From: Piromyces finnis
Taxonomy: Eukaryota > Neocallimastigomycota > Neocallimastigomycetes > Neocallimastigales > Neocallimastigaceae
Assembly (NCBI GenBank): GCA_002104945.1
Contig: MCFH01000004.1
Coordinates: 248,001-312,000 of the forward strand
Direction of reading: 5' to 3'
Length of the DNA stretch: 64,000 bases
A program made the translations under genes and the position numbers. Below the pieces are notes generated by a model. The model did not search any database. It saw only the letters and a program-made list of their open reading frames with translations, and had not been told where the DNA came from. Shown one piece after another: positions 46,664-61,563 of the stretch. The stretch's first letter is position 1. Each line of letters opens with the position of its first letter.

Positions 46664-47860
46664 CTCGAAAAAAATGTATATATTAAATAAATGATATAAT
46701 AATAATTCTAAAAAAAATATTTAACTAAATTATTAATATTAAATAATACTATACTAATTAATTATTAATAAATAATTAATAAAAATATATTTTAAGCTAT
46801 ATTCTATTTTTCTTATTAACAATTATACTATATCGTTAAAAAATATTTATGTGTAATTTTTCTTTTCTATGGAATAATTAATTAAAAAATTGTTATTTCA
46901 TATTTTTTAATTCTCTTTTATAATTTATAAAACTTTATTTTTATTAAATCTATTAAAAAATATTATTCTTTTATTTAAAAAGGTAAAGAAAAGCTTTTCT
47001 TTTACACTTTTTTATATAAAATATATGATTCTAATATAATTAATGATTTTTAATAATTATTAATTTAAATTTGTTATGATGAATAATATAAATTAACTAA
47101 CTTATAAATACAAACACTATAAATTCCTACAAATCCAGATTTTAAAACAAAATTTTCCATGATGTTTATAAAAGATATATGTTATAACTTTTAATTATTA
47201 TTTTTCTTTTATAAAATAAAAAATTTGATTCCTTATATGTTATAATAATAAATTAATAATATTTTATTACTGCTTAAATGATTATTAAATGTTTTTCTTT
47301 TTTATATAAATAATTACTGTTCAGATATACGTTAATCTTGTGAAATAATATTTTCTATTTATTAATTATCTTATATGTTTAGAAAATAATAATTTTTTAT
47401 GATTCTTTCTTTTTTTCTTTCTTTTTTTTTTGGATACTTTTGTAAACTAACTTAATATAATATCTGGAACTTTTAGATTCTTTATTATTTAAATTGTAAA
47501 AATAATATTACTCAATTAATTGTTATTTTAATCAAATTAAAACTATACTAAAATTTAATAAATCTTTTTTATATTTTAATTTATATATTTTCCTTCCTTA
47601 TTTTTACATTAAATAACAAAATTTTTTCATTTTATTATTATTATCTTAATATTATATGATATATATTATATATATTTATTATTATGATAATGTATTTTTT
47701 TTTTAATTAATGTTCTTTTATTAGATTTAAATAATATTTCTTTAATAATTTAAAGAATAAAGGAGATTTCAAAAAAAAAAAAAAAAAAAAAAAAAAAGCT
47801 TTTATATATGTATAAAATTTATAAAATTTTGATGATTTTGTGATTGTATAATTCTATAAA

Positions 47861-48004
<144 letters not shown>

Positions 48005-49488
48005 GTATGAGAAATTTATTATTAATTTTATTTTTTTTACTTTTTACTAATAAATTTAAATAATAATTGTTTAAAAGAATAAAATTTAAATATATTAAAC
48101 TATAATTAATAATATAATAAATTATTATAAAAAGTGTAAATTATAATGTATTATCAAATTATAATATAATCGATTATATAGTAATATATATAAAGTTTAT
48201 TATTGATTTTACTTTACTTTAAATTTAATATTATTTATATTTCATATAATCCTATTATATGGAAGTATTATATTATTTCATATATTTTAAATATAATCAA
48301 TTTTTATTATAGATTTAATTAAAGTCAATTAAACATCCTATTAAATATTAAATAGCTTATATATTACAATTTATTATAATAAATGATATAATAGAAATTT
48401 TATTTTAATAATTATCCAAAAGTTAAAATTTCGTATTGCATTTCATAATATATTATAAAAAAGTCCATCCTAAAGAACTCTCCTTTTTTATGCAGAAAGT
48501 ATGCAGAAAGTGGTTTAAAGTCGTGGTAATTACAATTTAACCAAAGAATTTAATAAATATATAAATAAAAAAACTATGTTTTATAATGAAGCATTGTAAT
48601 ACTGCCAAGTATTCACTTTATAATGCAAAAAAAAAATAATAACTGACTAATAAAATATTAAATATTCTTTTATTATTTCAAATAACATAACTTTTGATTA
48701 GATCAATGATATATTCTAACCCATATATCATCCTATGGTTTACCATTAATTTATCCGAAATTAAAAATCAGAAATCAATTATCAAAAAAGAAAAAGGACA
48801 AGGTCAAAAATTAGGCCAACTAACCACGAAAAGGAAAAGTGTTAATGCTTTAATTTTTATAAACCTATTTATTGTTCATACAAACTAAAAAAAAAAAAAA
48901 AAAAAAACATTACTAATAACCAATACTGGAATGTTAAATACAAAGGAAAAAAAAAGATTTTAAAAGAATTAAATTCTTTTTGTTATTTTTTTCTATGAAA
49001 AAAAAAACTTTTATTTTTTTATAATTCTATAATTATTACAATATAAATCTTTTCTCCCATAATTATTTTTCTTTTAAATTATTAATTCAAATTAATAATA
49101 AAATATAACATTTAATAATATCTTTACTCTATTAATTACATTATATTTATTATTTATTTATTATTGTTATATGATAAATTATTAATAAAGAGATTCAAAT
49201 AAAAAAAAAAAAAAGATTTTAATTTATTCTATAATAATAAGTATTAATAATATAGAAAAGTGGAAGAGTACAATATTACTAATGCTTCAATTTATACATT
49301 TTTATAAATAATGTAATGTATATTGTATAATTTTGTACATGGTATTATTATCATGATAAAAGATAATTCACCTTTATTTTAACCTGAATCTTTATCTTTT
49401 ATTTATCCTTTTTTTATAACCATTATAAATATTGTAATGTAATGATATTCTACCAATCATACAACAATTTTAATGATTATTCACTAAA

Positions 49489-49602
49489 ATGAAACAACCC
49501 ACAAACATCATTTATTTCAAAAGTAAAATACACAAAAGTTTCAATTATGCGGCGGAGTTGTATAAACGAACTTTAAAAATTTATAAAAATCTTTTAGAAT
49601 AA
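49489..49602 (+). pseudogene. Possible TPR (kinesin-light-chain type) relic
   Basis: A 37-codon open stretch containing NYAAELYKRTLKIYKNLLE before a TAA. The spacing A-x-x-LY-x-R-x-L-x-I matches one helix pair of KLC-type tetratricopeptide repeats. GC content rises locally (GCGGCGGAG). No neighbouring repeats are intact, so this would be a remnant. One motif only. Confidence 0.25.
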
Positions 49603-51366
49603 TAATATTAACTGTTGACATTAATATAATAAACCTTCTTTTTATATGAAATATAAGATTCTAATAAATAATAATAGATATTATAAATTATTATCAGTAT
49701 TATTATCGCACTTTAATAAATAAGGCATTTAACAAATAGGAACAATTAATAATGTCAATTTTGAAAATAAAATTGATTAATCATTCCAGACTTTTTTTTT
49801 CTTTTTTTAATAGCTTATAAATGTATAAATGAATAAATTTATCAATATTGATTTAGAAATAAAATTTGAAATAATGTTATTGATGGTAATAAATACTAGT
49901 ATTATTACATTTTTTATTATTGCTTTAAAAAATGAAAATTAACTAAAAGATAATTATAATAAATACTTTATTTTATAGCATTTTACTATTTTATAAAAAA
50001 AAATACAAAAATAAATTGAGAATGCTATTATAATTTGATCTTTTTACTTTTATTTTTATAACAATTGGTAATATTTGTTATAAATAAGGAGAAGAAAGAG
50101 AATAATAGTCTAATTTTAAAATCTTATTTATAGAATTATAAAATTTAAAACTTTATATTTTTTTTTTTTCAATTACTTTTTATTTAAAACTTTATATATT
50201 TTTTTTTCAATTATTTTTTATTAAAGTTTATTTTTCTTTAATAAGAATAATAATAAAAAAGCTTTTAGTATTTCTAACCTTAGATTACATATATTCATTT
50301 ATTAATTAAAGGGTTAGACAATTAAACATGTTTTTACTAATAAATAATATTTATAATTAATTGCTAAATAATATATAACAATCCATTGAAATTGTTGTTA
50401 TTGCTATTAAAAGTTTAAATGATGATCTATTGAAATGTTATTATTATTGTCATTACTATTAAAAGTTTAAATAAGTTTAAAATAGTGATATTATTAAGTG
50501 AAAGTACTAAAAAAACATAAACTTTTAGTCATTTTTTGTGAAATAATAAAGTATTTTAATGAATTTATAAATAATATAATTATAAACTATTGTTTAATTT
50601 ACAATAGGCCTTATTAAGACATACTATAGACTATTGCTTTGTTATTGTTAGGTCTTGTTTTTGAAATAAACTTTGTTGTTGCCTTGAAATGATTATAAAC
50701 TTATAAAATGTCAATTTAATTTTCATGTTACACAATACCCACTTGAAATTTCAAAAATATTGATATTATATATTTAATAAATAGGAGTGATTCAATTTTA
50801 ATAAATATAAAAATAATCTAATTATATATGAATCAATATAATCAAATATATTATATAATATATTTTAACAAATAAAAAAACAAACAATTATTAATATTTT
50901 AATTAGAAATAAAAAAAAATATAATAAATTTATTTATCTTTTTTTTTATATTTAAATTAAACAAGAAATATAATTATATTAAATATATACACAATTTACA
51001 AGAAAGAGTAAAAACTCTTCTTTTTTACAGATTTATTGTTAAGATTGATAATAATTTTATTTATTATATAAACTCATTTCATTATCATTATTAATAAAAT
51101 ATTATTTTATTTATTGGTTATTGTAAATTAAAATTTAATTAGTAGCATAAAAAACATTAGAGCGTGAAATTATAAAAAAATCCTATTAATAAATATAATC
51201 ATAGAATTTAAATTGATATTAAAAAATGCTATTATAATAGGATAATACAGTTATTAAAATGTATTATTATTTCATTTAATATTCCAAAAGTATTATTTTT
51301 CTTTTTGAAAATAGATTTATTCATAATTAAAGACATTTAATAATATTGTAGTCCAAGTCCGCCAAA

Positions 51367-54163
51367 ATGGATTTTAGTTTTAGAAATTTAAAGAAATTTG
51401 TTTCAGATAATTTCTTACTTGAAGAAAATGAAAATTCACAAGAATCAAACTCATATTACCAAAATAATACTGATAATACTTTGAAAGAAAAGGATATAGT
51501 TAAAGTATGTATAATATATAATAATATATAATTTTTTATAATTTAATTTAAAAAAGTTAAATTATTAATAATAACAACAACCATATTAATAATGATAACA
51601 ACAACAACAACAACAACAATAATATATATATTTAAATTTTTTATGGCAAAAGAAAAATTTATTAAGAAATACATCAAAACTTTCATATGATATATTATTA
51701 CATATTTTTGAAATAATAAATTCAAGACCAGACCAAAAAGATGATTTAATAAATTGTATTCAAGTATGTAAACTTTGGGCATATGTGGTATCAGGAATAA
51801 TTTGGAGGGATATAACACTTAAAAACAAAACATTAAATATATCATGGATATTAGGTTTATCAAGAAGGAGAGAAATAACACAAAATTCTTTGGAATCTGA
51901 TAAATATATCCAAACAGGAAGGTTTACATCTGCTTTTGGAATTCGTATTCCTTTATTCCAAATAAATGAAATAATACCTTCAATTGTAAATTATTCAAAA
52001 AATGGAAATTCCTTTCAAAAAAATGTACCCTTGTTATCTTATACAGGACTGATAAGAACTTTAGTATTATCATCTTCATATAATGATTTTTTTAAAGAGA
52101 ATAAACTAATTTCTCCTGCATTTGCTATATATAGAGATTATGATTCTTCTGTAAATAGAAAAAATAATAAATATAGTTGTAAAAATAATACTGCTTTAAA
52201 AGAAAATATAAATATGTATTTAAACAGTAGTCCTGATGCGAGAAGGAAAATGGAATACGAATTTATAAAAATGAAAACGGAATATGAATATGATATAAGT
52301 CAGGAAGAAGCTGAAGTTAGAGTGATAAGAGAATGTTGTTCCACAATACGATCTGTTATACTTCAGGGTGAATTTATATCGCCTAATTTAGTGAAGACAC
52401 TTATTAAATACATAAAAAATATAAAATCATTAAATATTGTAGATTGTGTTGTAGAAAATAATGGCTTTATTCACAAATTATCAAATGAAATAAAAAATTC
52501 TTTGGAAGAATTAAATGCTTCCTTAAAAAATTATGGAAGTTATATGAGATACCCAATTAATCCAAATGAACTTTTATATGAAATTAATAATTTTAAAAAA
52601 ATAAAAAGGCTACATTTGAGCAACTACTTGGAACACGATGCTTTCACAAATGTTATGAAGAAATTGAAATTTGATTTAGAAAGCGGTTCCACTAATAACA
52701 GTCCCTTAAGCCCAATCAGCAGTGGATCCGAAACAAGTCGTTTTGGTGTGGGAGATAGAAATACTATGAGAGCAAATTTTTTAAGATATCAAGCTCTTCA
52801 TTCAACCGCTCATGCCGAATCTCAACTATTTAGTAATACCAATGCTATGAATATAACTTTAAATGGTGGTAGTAGTAACATATTGAGTGAAAAGGATAAC
52901 CTATTAATAGAAGAAAATTATTTACCGATCATTCAAGAATTAGAACTTATTTGTTATCGAAGAATAGAACATGAAAAAAACAATTTATTTTTATTAAGTA
53001 ATTTATTAAGTGGCAAAACTTTATTATATTTAACAATTAAATCATTACAAGGTGGTGTTATTTGTAATTCACTTGCAAATTTTTTAATTAGGGCTACCAA
53101 TTTAAAATATTTATTCTTTTATATTGCTAATCCAGAAATTACAGATGATATTGAAGTACAAGGTGAATTGCCTGAGAATCGTCGTCTTTCTTCAGTATTT
53201 GATCGTTCTTTATTTTTAAATAGACGACTTTCAATTGCATCATCCATTGATAATATACCAATTTCACCTATATCATCTTCTCCATCGTTTAATCGATCTG
53301 TTATCTCTGAACTTGAGATTATTGGCTCTTACGCTTCTCTTTGCTTAAATAAATTAGAGCTAGAATGGGAAGAATTTGGAGAAGATTTTGATTCCCTTGA
53401 AAAATGCATTATGGATATTAGTATGAGAGTGGAGAGAAGAAAACAGAGACTTCAGAATATGGATCAACCCTCCCAAAAACACCTATTATCATTCAATAAG
53501 GTAAAACTTACTCCTCCAACTGGTATTAGAACCTTAGTATTCCATAGCTTGACAGTGAATAATAGTGAACGTTTATTTAAATTATTAAATTTGATTCCTA
53601 CACTCAATTCTCTTACTATCTTACCTAAATATGATGATACGGATCATAAAGTATTATCTGAAAGTGTGAATCAATTATTAAATTCGTTTACATATTCTTT
53701 TGTAAATGAAACTTCTAAATACTTTGAACAGTGGGTTGACACTAATGATGTTGGAAAGCGCCATATAGAGCAAGGTCTTCGTCAAGGACGTGATCGATCC
53801 ATTAATTATACCAATTTAAAAACTATTTTTTTAGGTGTTTCATTTATACAACCTGAAGATTTAAAAACAATTGCTCAATCATGTCCAAATCTAAAAGAGC
53901 TTTGCTTATTTAGGGCCGGCTCTCTTAATCAATCTGATATTTATTTCAATGAATGGGAGAAATTTAAGAAAAAAGTTAGAGTATTACTGAATCAGGATAG
54001 GATGGGTTGTTGTGATATTTTAGAATCGGCATCATCAACGTCTAATATTCAAGAGAATGATGATAAATATTATTTAAATTTCTATAGAATTAATAATCCT
54101 TCATTACATATTTACCTTAATTCAGAAAAAATATTTAAATGGATAAGGGAAAGTAAACTTTAA
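51367..54163 (+). CDS. Large F-box protein with LRR-like C-terminus
   Basis: Likely substrate receptor of an SCF ubiquitin ligase. Two exons: 51367-51504 and 51653-54163 (GTATGT donor, phase 0, 148-nt intron), giving 882 residues. The F-box lies at about 53-97: LSYDILLHIFEIINS, then CIQVCKLWAYVVSGIIWRDI, matching the L-P-x-E-I-L...VCK-x-W...W pattern. The rest is mostly helical. Leucine-rich segments (for example LKTIFLGVSFIQPEDLKTIAQSCPNLKELCL broken into repeats near 680-720) suggest degenerate LRRs for substrate binding. Ser-rich loops sit at about 305-320 and 480-510. The target is unknown. The first exon is needed: the long frame alone would begin within the F-box. Confidence 0.8.
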
Positions 54164-54925
54164 AAAAAAATTACCATTATACATATTACTACTTATATTT
54201 CTTTTAAAGCAAAATAAAATAAAATAAAATTAAATAAATGAAAAAAAAAAAGGAATATGCTTAAAAAAAATATTAATAAAAAATATTAATAATAAAAAAA
54301 TATCTATATATTTATTATTTTTTTAATATATTTATTTATTAAAATTTTATTAATTTATCATTAAAAATAAAAAGAAAAATGTATTGAAAAATTGAATGTT
54401 AAGTATGCTAGTAAATATAAAACTATAAAAGTGAAAAGTGTACAAAAAAGGATTATTTAAAGTATTATTAAACTAAAATTAAAAATTCAATACAATAGTA
54501 TAATTTTAAAAAAGAAAAAAAAGTATATTAGAATTAATTAATAAAATTTTAGAGTTTCAAATTTTTTTAAATAAACAATGATCAACTTTAATAGTTAATT
54601 TTTTTTAAATTTCAATTTTTTATTTTATTAAATTATCAAAGATATAATTATACAATTGTTTATTTTATAAAATTTAAGTGGTTTAGTTATTCACAAAAGT
54701 TTATTTTATGTTATATATAATTTCTTTTTTAATGCCTATATTCTTATACTGTTCAGAATAAAAATACGTTTAAAATATATATCAAGCCAATTTAATAATA
54801 TTTTAGAATTAATGAAATATATGATTTAATTTTTCATAAAAATTTTGAATTAGAATAGTTTTTGATAGTAAAATTTTTTTTTAATAGTATAGAATACACA
54901 CATTTTGGTTAAAAGAATAGTAGAA
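54164..54925. other. Spacer between F-box and GPCR genes
   Basis: 762 bp, A+T rich, both genes on the plus strand. It holds the 3' UTR of the F-box gene and the promoter of the GPCR gene. No other feature seen. Confidence 0.6.
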
Positions 54926-57900
54926 ATGTTTCATAAACATTCAGTAGTCTTTCTACTATGTTTAGTAATATGGATAAGTATAAATATATTACAAATTAGT
55001 GCATATACTATGGATACAACAACACTAGATCCATGTGGAAATGTAATATTAAAAACAGGAAATAATACTTTGAATATAGCATTTTTAGAAAGCATTCAAT
55101 TAGCAAATAATTTTGAGGCTGAACTATGTTCGGATAATATCTATTATCAAATTAAATTTGAAGAAGGAATCTATGAAATGAGTGGAAACATTGCTTATAA
55201 ACGAGAACTATATTCTTCTTATTTTGAACCTTCTATAACTCGTTTTGGAGTGTCACTTTTTGAATTAAGAAAAAGTTTAGAGATAATTGGTAAAGTTAAT
55301 GAAAATAATGAACCAGTGACAGTATTTGAATGTCCAGGAATTGGATATATGGGTTTTATTGATGTTATTCATTCCAATAGAAATGTTACCTTTAAAAATA
55401 TAAAATTTACAAAATGTTACAGTCATTATTTTAAAATATTTCATTTTAGATCTTTTGATGATTCTACACTACCAGAATATAAATTTGAAAATTGTATTTT
55501 CGAAAATAATTATGATGAATCATTGTTTTTTTATGAATACTTAGCTACCGAGGAGTAATAATAATCTATTGATTTTACTAATATATATATATATTTTAAT
55601 ATACTAAAATATTATTTAATACTTATTTATAAAATATCACCTTTTTTTTTTTTTTTAAATTAAATAATTTATTAAAACAATAGTTTAGCTGAAAATGTAA
55701 AAAAGTAATAGAATGAACATATATTTTATAATATTTTAATATTATATAGTTTTAAGAATTATAAAAATTGAACATATTATCATATTATATTTATACCTAT
55801 ATCAAATTAATTTCTAAAAATGAAATAATTTCAAAAAATTAATATTAACAGTAAAATAGGGTAAGTTTATAATAATTATATTAAACAGAATCTTTTTATA
55901 ATTATTCATTTATAGTAATATTAACAACTAACATTAAAATTTATATTATTTTTTTTTATTTAAAAATATTAATAACAAACAAATAGTAAACTATAAATAT
56001 AATGATAATAAAAGTTAGTATATATATATGTATAATTAACAAACATATAATTATAATAATAATTATTTTCGAAAGATGATAAAAAGGCTACACCAACAAA
56101 AAATATGCTTATTTTTAGATTTGAAAATAATATTTTTAGGTAAATAAAAAAAAAAAAATAATTCAATTTTTTTAATATTATTATTAATTAAAAATGAATC
56201 TTTTTATTATTATTATTATTATTATTACTACTACTTTAATTTATAATAAATTAAAATAAAATAATAGAAACAATCATGTATGGAATAGAGAAAAATGTGG
56301 TTATAGTATAATTGGTGAAAAAAAAGGTTTAACTATGAACTATTAATCGAATAATTTAATGAATCAAATATAATTTTAATTTTATAATAAGTAATTATTC
56401 AAAATTAATAGTTAAATATTATTATCATTATTATTATCACTATCAACATTATTGTTACTATCCTTACTAATTTTAGATTGCTTTTTTTCTGAAAATGAGC
56501 GTATTGAAGAAAATAAAGAATTTAATTTACAATATGGTGAAAAAAGTTATGAATATGTACATTGCCTTCCAAGTGAATCCCATCATTCAGAAGCAGCTAT
56601 TATGATTACAACACCTATGTATTATAATTGTCATAGAAATTACGGTAATTGCTATATCGATATGAAACCATCATTATTTGTTAATAATAATTTGTTTGAA
56701 GATAATACTGGTGGTGAAAGAGGTCTTTTTGATTTAAGATGTCTTGGTGCAGAATTTTCAAATAGTAAAATAATGATATTAAATAATAATACTATATATA
56801 TTATTTCCGATTTTTTATATTTTTTATTCATCTTATATTCTATATAAAATTTTTTATTTATATTAATAATTACTAAATAATAATTCAAGATAAATATAGA
56901 AATAATTGGGGTATTGATGGTGGATTATTATATACATTTGATACAAAAGTAAATATTAGAAATGAAAAGGTTAAGGATCAATATTCTTATTGGGGAAATT
57001 CTAATTCGTTATATCAAGTTTTATGTAATATATATATATATAAAATTAAAAAAAAAACATTATTCATATTATTCAAATTATCTATTATATTATTTTTCAA
57101 AAATATTAAATATATAAAATATAAAATATTTATAAAAAAATATTATCATCATCTTTCTACTAAACAAAAAATAATAGATTCAAATTTAATGTAACATTAA
57201 GGATAAATAATATTTTTTTAATATATTTTCAATGTATTGTATTTCATTAATATTTTTTTTATATAAAATAATTATAGCATTCGTGATTCAAATTATGAAA
57301 ATATTGAATCTCAAACTTCTTCTATTGTCAATATTCAAACTATTAATTCGATGGTATATATTTATGATACAAATTTTGATAGTAAGTATTAAATATTAAT
57401 ATTTTTTTTGTATAAAAGAGAGTCTATATAAATTATAATTTATAAATTATCCATAAACAATTTTTTATTTTCTTTTTTTTTTTTATATATTTAAAAAGAT
57501 GTTATTTATCCATTTGAAGTTAGTTCAAGTGGTGCTGAATTACATTGTAAAAATTGTGTCATTAAAAACGTAAAAAGAAATTTATCTAAAAATAAACCAA
57601 CTATTGCTCAAACTTCAGGATTATCGCAAATTTATTTAAATGACACGGATATATATAATATTCAAACACCACCTCTTTTCAAAGCAATTGAATCATCATC
57701 TATTAAATTTAGTTCAGTATCTATTCATGATGTTGATGCAATGGAAAATATTGGCTTAATTAGTATAGTAACATCAGCAAGTGTTGTTTTTAATAATTCA
57801 AAAATTTATAATATTAGATTTAATAGAGTATTAGATTATGCTTATTTAATTAGTTTTTTGTCTTCATCAAGCCTTTCCATTAAAAACACAGAAATTTATG

Positions 57901-60839
57901 ATATAGATATAGATGGTGATTTAATATATATTGAAAGTGCTGATAAAAATAGTAATTCCTTGTATATAGAAAATTCAAAATTTAAAAATATTAATATTAA
58001 TACTGGATCAATCATCAAAATTTCTACAAGTCAGGTAAATAATAATAATTAGAATAATAATAAATAATAATAATTAGAATAATAATAATAATAATTAATA
58101 ATAATAAAATTAAAATTAAATAGTGTAAATTCCAAATTAAAAATTCAAGTTTTATTGATAATGTAAGGTCATGTAATTCATATGATGATATTACGGAATG
58201 TTCGGGTGTTATTTTAGTTAATACAGATCTTGGCGAAAGCACTATTGATAATTGTCTTTTCCAAAATAATACCTCTGGTATTGGTCCAGCAATTACAATT
58301 AAGGATATTGATCATGTAGAATTAAATATTCAAAACTCCCAATTTATTAAAAATAATGCACAAAATCAAGGTAAATAAATTTAGGAAATATTTATTTTTT
58401 TTTAAATTGAAAAAAAAAAAATGTAAAATAAAAAATGAAGAAATTATATATATATATATAAATAAAATAATAGTAAAATTTTTTTTAAATAAGAAGCATT
58501 TAATAATAATATACATTTTTTAATATAAAAAGGAGGGGCTTTGTATATTAGTGGTAAGGATTATTTAAAAGATGATAGCAACAGTTTAAAAATGAGAAAT
58601 TTAGAATTTAAAGAAAATCATTCAAATTCTGGTGGTGCTATGTATATTGATTTTCCTGGATACAATAAAGAAACAATTGAATCAACAAATTTTATTAATA
58701 ATGTTGCAGACAATGGTGGTGGTATTTTCTATTTTCCATCTAATATCACATTGAATCAACCAAATCTTGATAAAGCTTGCATTATGAATGGTAATAAGGC
58801 TTTATTTGGTACTACCTATTCCTCTGATCCATATAAGATAGTATTAAAAGAAGGTCCATCAAAAATTAATTCTTATAGTGGCGAATCTGCTTTTAGTTTT
58901 ACATTAGAATTACAAGACGAATATGGTAATATTATTTCAACCAATTTTGAAGATGGTTCTTTCTCTTTACAAAACATGATTTTCATAAAAGCTGTAGTTA
59001 TCAATAAAGATGATGAATATGAATCGATTTTGAAAAAAGGAAGTGCTAATGATGTTGAAATTATTGGTGAATCTTTTGGATATTTCCAAAAAGGTATATA
59101 TATTATTTTTTTTTCTATTAAAAAGATAATTAAAATTTGAATAAATTTTAATTATATATTTATTATATATGAATAATAATGAATATGGTTTAAAAATTTT
59201 TATATTAGGTACTTGCTCATTTTCTATGCAATTCTATTCTGAAAATATTAATGAATATAAATTAATCATGTATGTGGCTCTTTCTGCATATAAATCAGAT
59301 GACTTATATATTAATATTGACCTAAATATGACAACTTGTCCTTTAGGCATGTATTTAAAAGAAAACAAAGTATCCCGTTTCAAAGGATGTGTATTAGCAG
59401 CATGTGAAGATGATGGATGTGTAAATGGTATTTGTGAACATATAAATGAAAATGAAAATCAATGTAAGTGTGATGCTGGTTATATTGGAAGTAAATGTGA
59501 TATGAAAGAAAGATATACTCTCAGGTATGTTCAGTGTACAAAACAAAACAAAACAAAACAAAAACAAAACAAAAAAAATTACTTTTTATTTTTTTTATAT
59601 TAAATTATTTCTATACTTAAATTTATGTTATAATTATAGCAAAGGTTTCAGTATTTGTAATATAATTCTTTCTATCATTGGAATAATAATAACAGTATGT
59701 ATGCTAATATTTATACTTGTGAAAAGACAAAAATTAATTGTCAGAATGAGTGGGGTAAAACACCTTATTTTGATTTCATTAGGATGTATTATGGGATTTT
59801 CCTCAATTATATTTGATTTCAGAAGACCGACTAAATTATCGTGTATTTTAAGAGAAACATTAATTAATATTGGTTCAATAATGGTATACACCATATTATA
59901 TCTAAAGATTTATTACTTTATTATTAATAATATACCTGAAAATATTAGTTTCAGTGAGAGTTCATCTTTAAAATCTTATGGAGAAAGTAAGAATGGTAGA
60001 GAATCCTCAATGAAGGTTTCTAAATTTGAAATGTCTATGGATGTAAAATCTGGTTTTAATTACGTTACAACTGTTAACAATAATAATGCTAATGAGTTGC
60101 TAAATCAAACGAATCAAAACAAGAAAGAAATTGAAGGCATCGCTAATAGCATTTTTAGAAAACAATATGTAGAAGGATTAAAAAAGAATTTCCATCGTAT
60201 TTTTAGTTTTATTTTGATACTATTTACTTTATCTTATATTGTTGAAATCATCTTATATTTAAAAATTGGTTTAAAAGATAAACAAATGTCAAATTATTTA
60301 TGGGCAGAAACATGTGAAAGTTTAGATTTTTTGCCAATTCCATATGCAGTTTTTTTACTTTTAATAATAATGTTATTATCAAATGTAAGAAAATTATGGT
60401 CCTTATCCTCTATATTTATTGAAACAAAGCATATATGGTAATATTAATATTTAATATTATTATAGAATATATGGAATATATATATATATATTTAAAAAAA
60501 GTCAATTATAATTTAACTAATATTTTTTTTATCAATATATTAATATATTCCATTAGTTACGCCATTGGAATTTGGGTAACAACTGGAACATTAATTCAAT
60601 TAATTTGTGTATCTATGATCAAACAAAATCCTAAAGTTCGTATAAGTATGATGACGTATAGTATATTCTTTTCATTCTTTATCATTGATTTCTTTTTAAT
60701 TGGATTAAAAGTTATTGCCATCTTGAAAGGCGGTGGCGATACTTGCACATATAATAACACAAAGTTAACTCAATTCTATAATGAACCATCTTCACCATAT
60801 AATAACCAAGGTGAAACTACCAATTCTTATAGACAATAG
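54926..60839 (+). CDS. Class C-like GPCR with beta-helix and EGF-like ectodomain
   Basis: Predicted plasma-membrane receptor that couples external ligands to G proteins. Twelve exons: 54926-55554, 56087-56139, 56477-56764, 56890-57024, 57178-57190, 57278-57381, 57499-58034, 58124-58370, 58533-59093, 59209-59524, 59640-60437, 60557-60839 (1320 aa). All junctions keep phase with GT-AG ends. A signal peptide (residues 1-30) leads into about 830 residues with repeated beta-helix pectinase-like turns (F-x-N-C-x-F-x-x-N, GGA, GGI). An EGF-like Cys cluster (about 921-952) follows. Seven hydrophobic helices lie between about 963 and 1300, with a long Ser/Asn-rich loop after helix three and NPKVRI before helix seven. 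The short loops between helices and the ectodomain placement fit family C (7tm_3). Exons 2 and 5 (53 and 13 nt) are the least certain; they were chosen because frame and the strand motif run on. The ATG at 54926 gives a clean signal peptide. A ligand bound by the beta-helix, such as a glycan, is only a guess. Confidence 0.82.
59537..59576. repeat. (CAAAA)n run in GPCR intron 10
   Basis: About eight CAAAA/CAAAAA units just after the exon 10 donor; inside the intron, with no predicted effect. Confidence 0.8.
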
Positions 60840-61563
60840 GAATAGAAATAAATAATAAAAATATTCAATGAAAGATCAGCAAATATATTTTTTTCTTTTT
60901 TCTTTCTTTCTTTATATATATATTATTATTGTTAATATCATTATAAAAATAATTTATATTTTAATCTTTTTTTTTTTTTTTTTTATTTCAACAACTTTTC
61001 CAAATTATATTTACATATTATTTTATTTTATTTTATTTTTTTATTTTTATTTTTTTTTTTTAAAAAAATCGATAAATTTTCTATATTAAATAAAATCTTA
61101 AAATAGATCAAGATTATACCATAATATAGTATAATAATACTAGAAAAAAAAAAATTAAAATAAAAGCATAACATACATATATAATACTATAATACTGTTA
61201 ATACTGTTTTTTTTTTTTTTTTTTTTACTCATACATAATTTATTCCTTTACTATGAATTAAATAATTTTCATATATTTAATAAAATAAAAAAAAAAAAGA
61301 ATAAAGTTTTAAATACTATTTTGCAAAATAGATATGTTCTTATACATTTATAAAACTAATAATATTTCAAAAATATGATACTGATGATATATGATATATA
61401 TTTTAAAAAGACAGCTTTTTGAATTACAATACTAAATACGAGTTATTCGTATACTGGATATAAATCGTTAATAAATTTACTATTTAAAATCTATTAATTT
61501 ATTAATACTTAAACTTTAGGTAATTTCTATTTTTTTTTATTCATATATACTTTCTATATAAAA
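60840..61563. other. Convergent 3' spacer
   Basis: 724 bp between the stops of the GPCR (plus) and the methyltransferase (minus). T/A homopolymers, no gene. Both 3' UTRs must lie here, so the transcripts may overlap. Confidence 0.6.

Noticed and set aside
48694-48888. 64-codon open stretch on the plus strand
   Set aside because: No plausible ATG context, no flanking exons and no motif; the mix of residues gives no family match I can name.
56062-56139. Alternative frame for GPCR exon 2 (residues ATPTKNMLIFRFENNIF)
   Set aside because: It looks beta-helix-like but its phases match neither the upstream donor nor the next acceptor; the chosen frame fits both and gives F-L-D-C-F-F-S-E-N across the junction.
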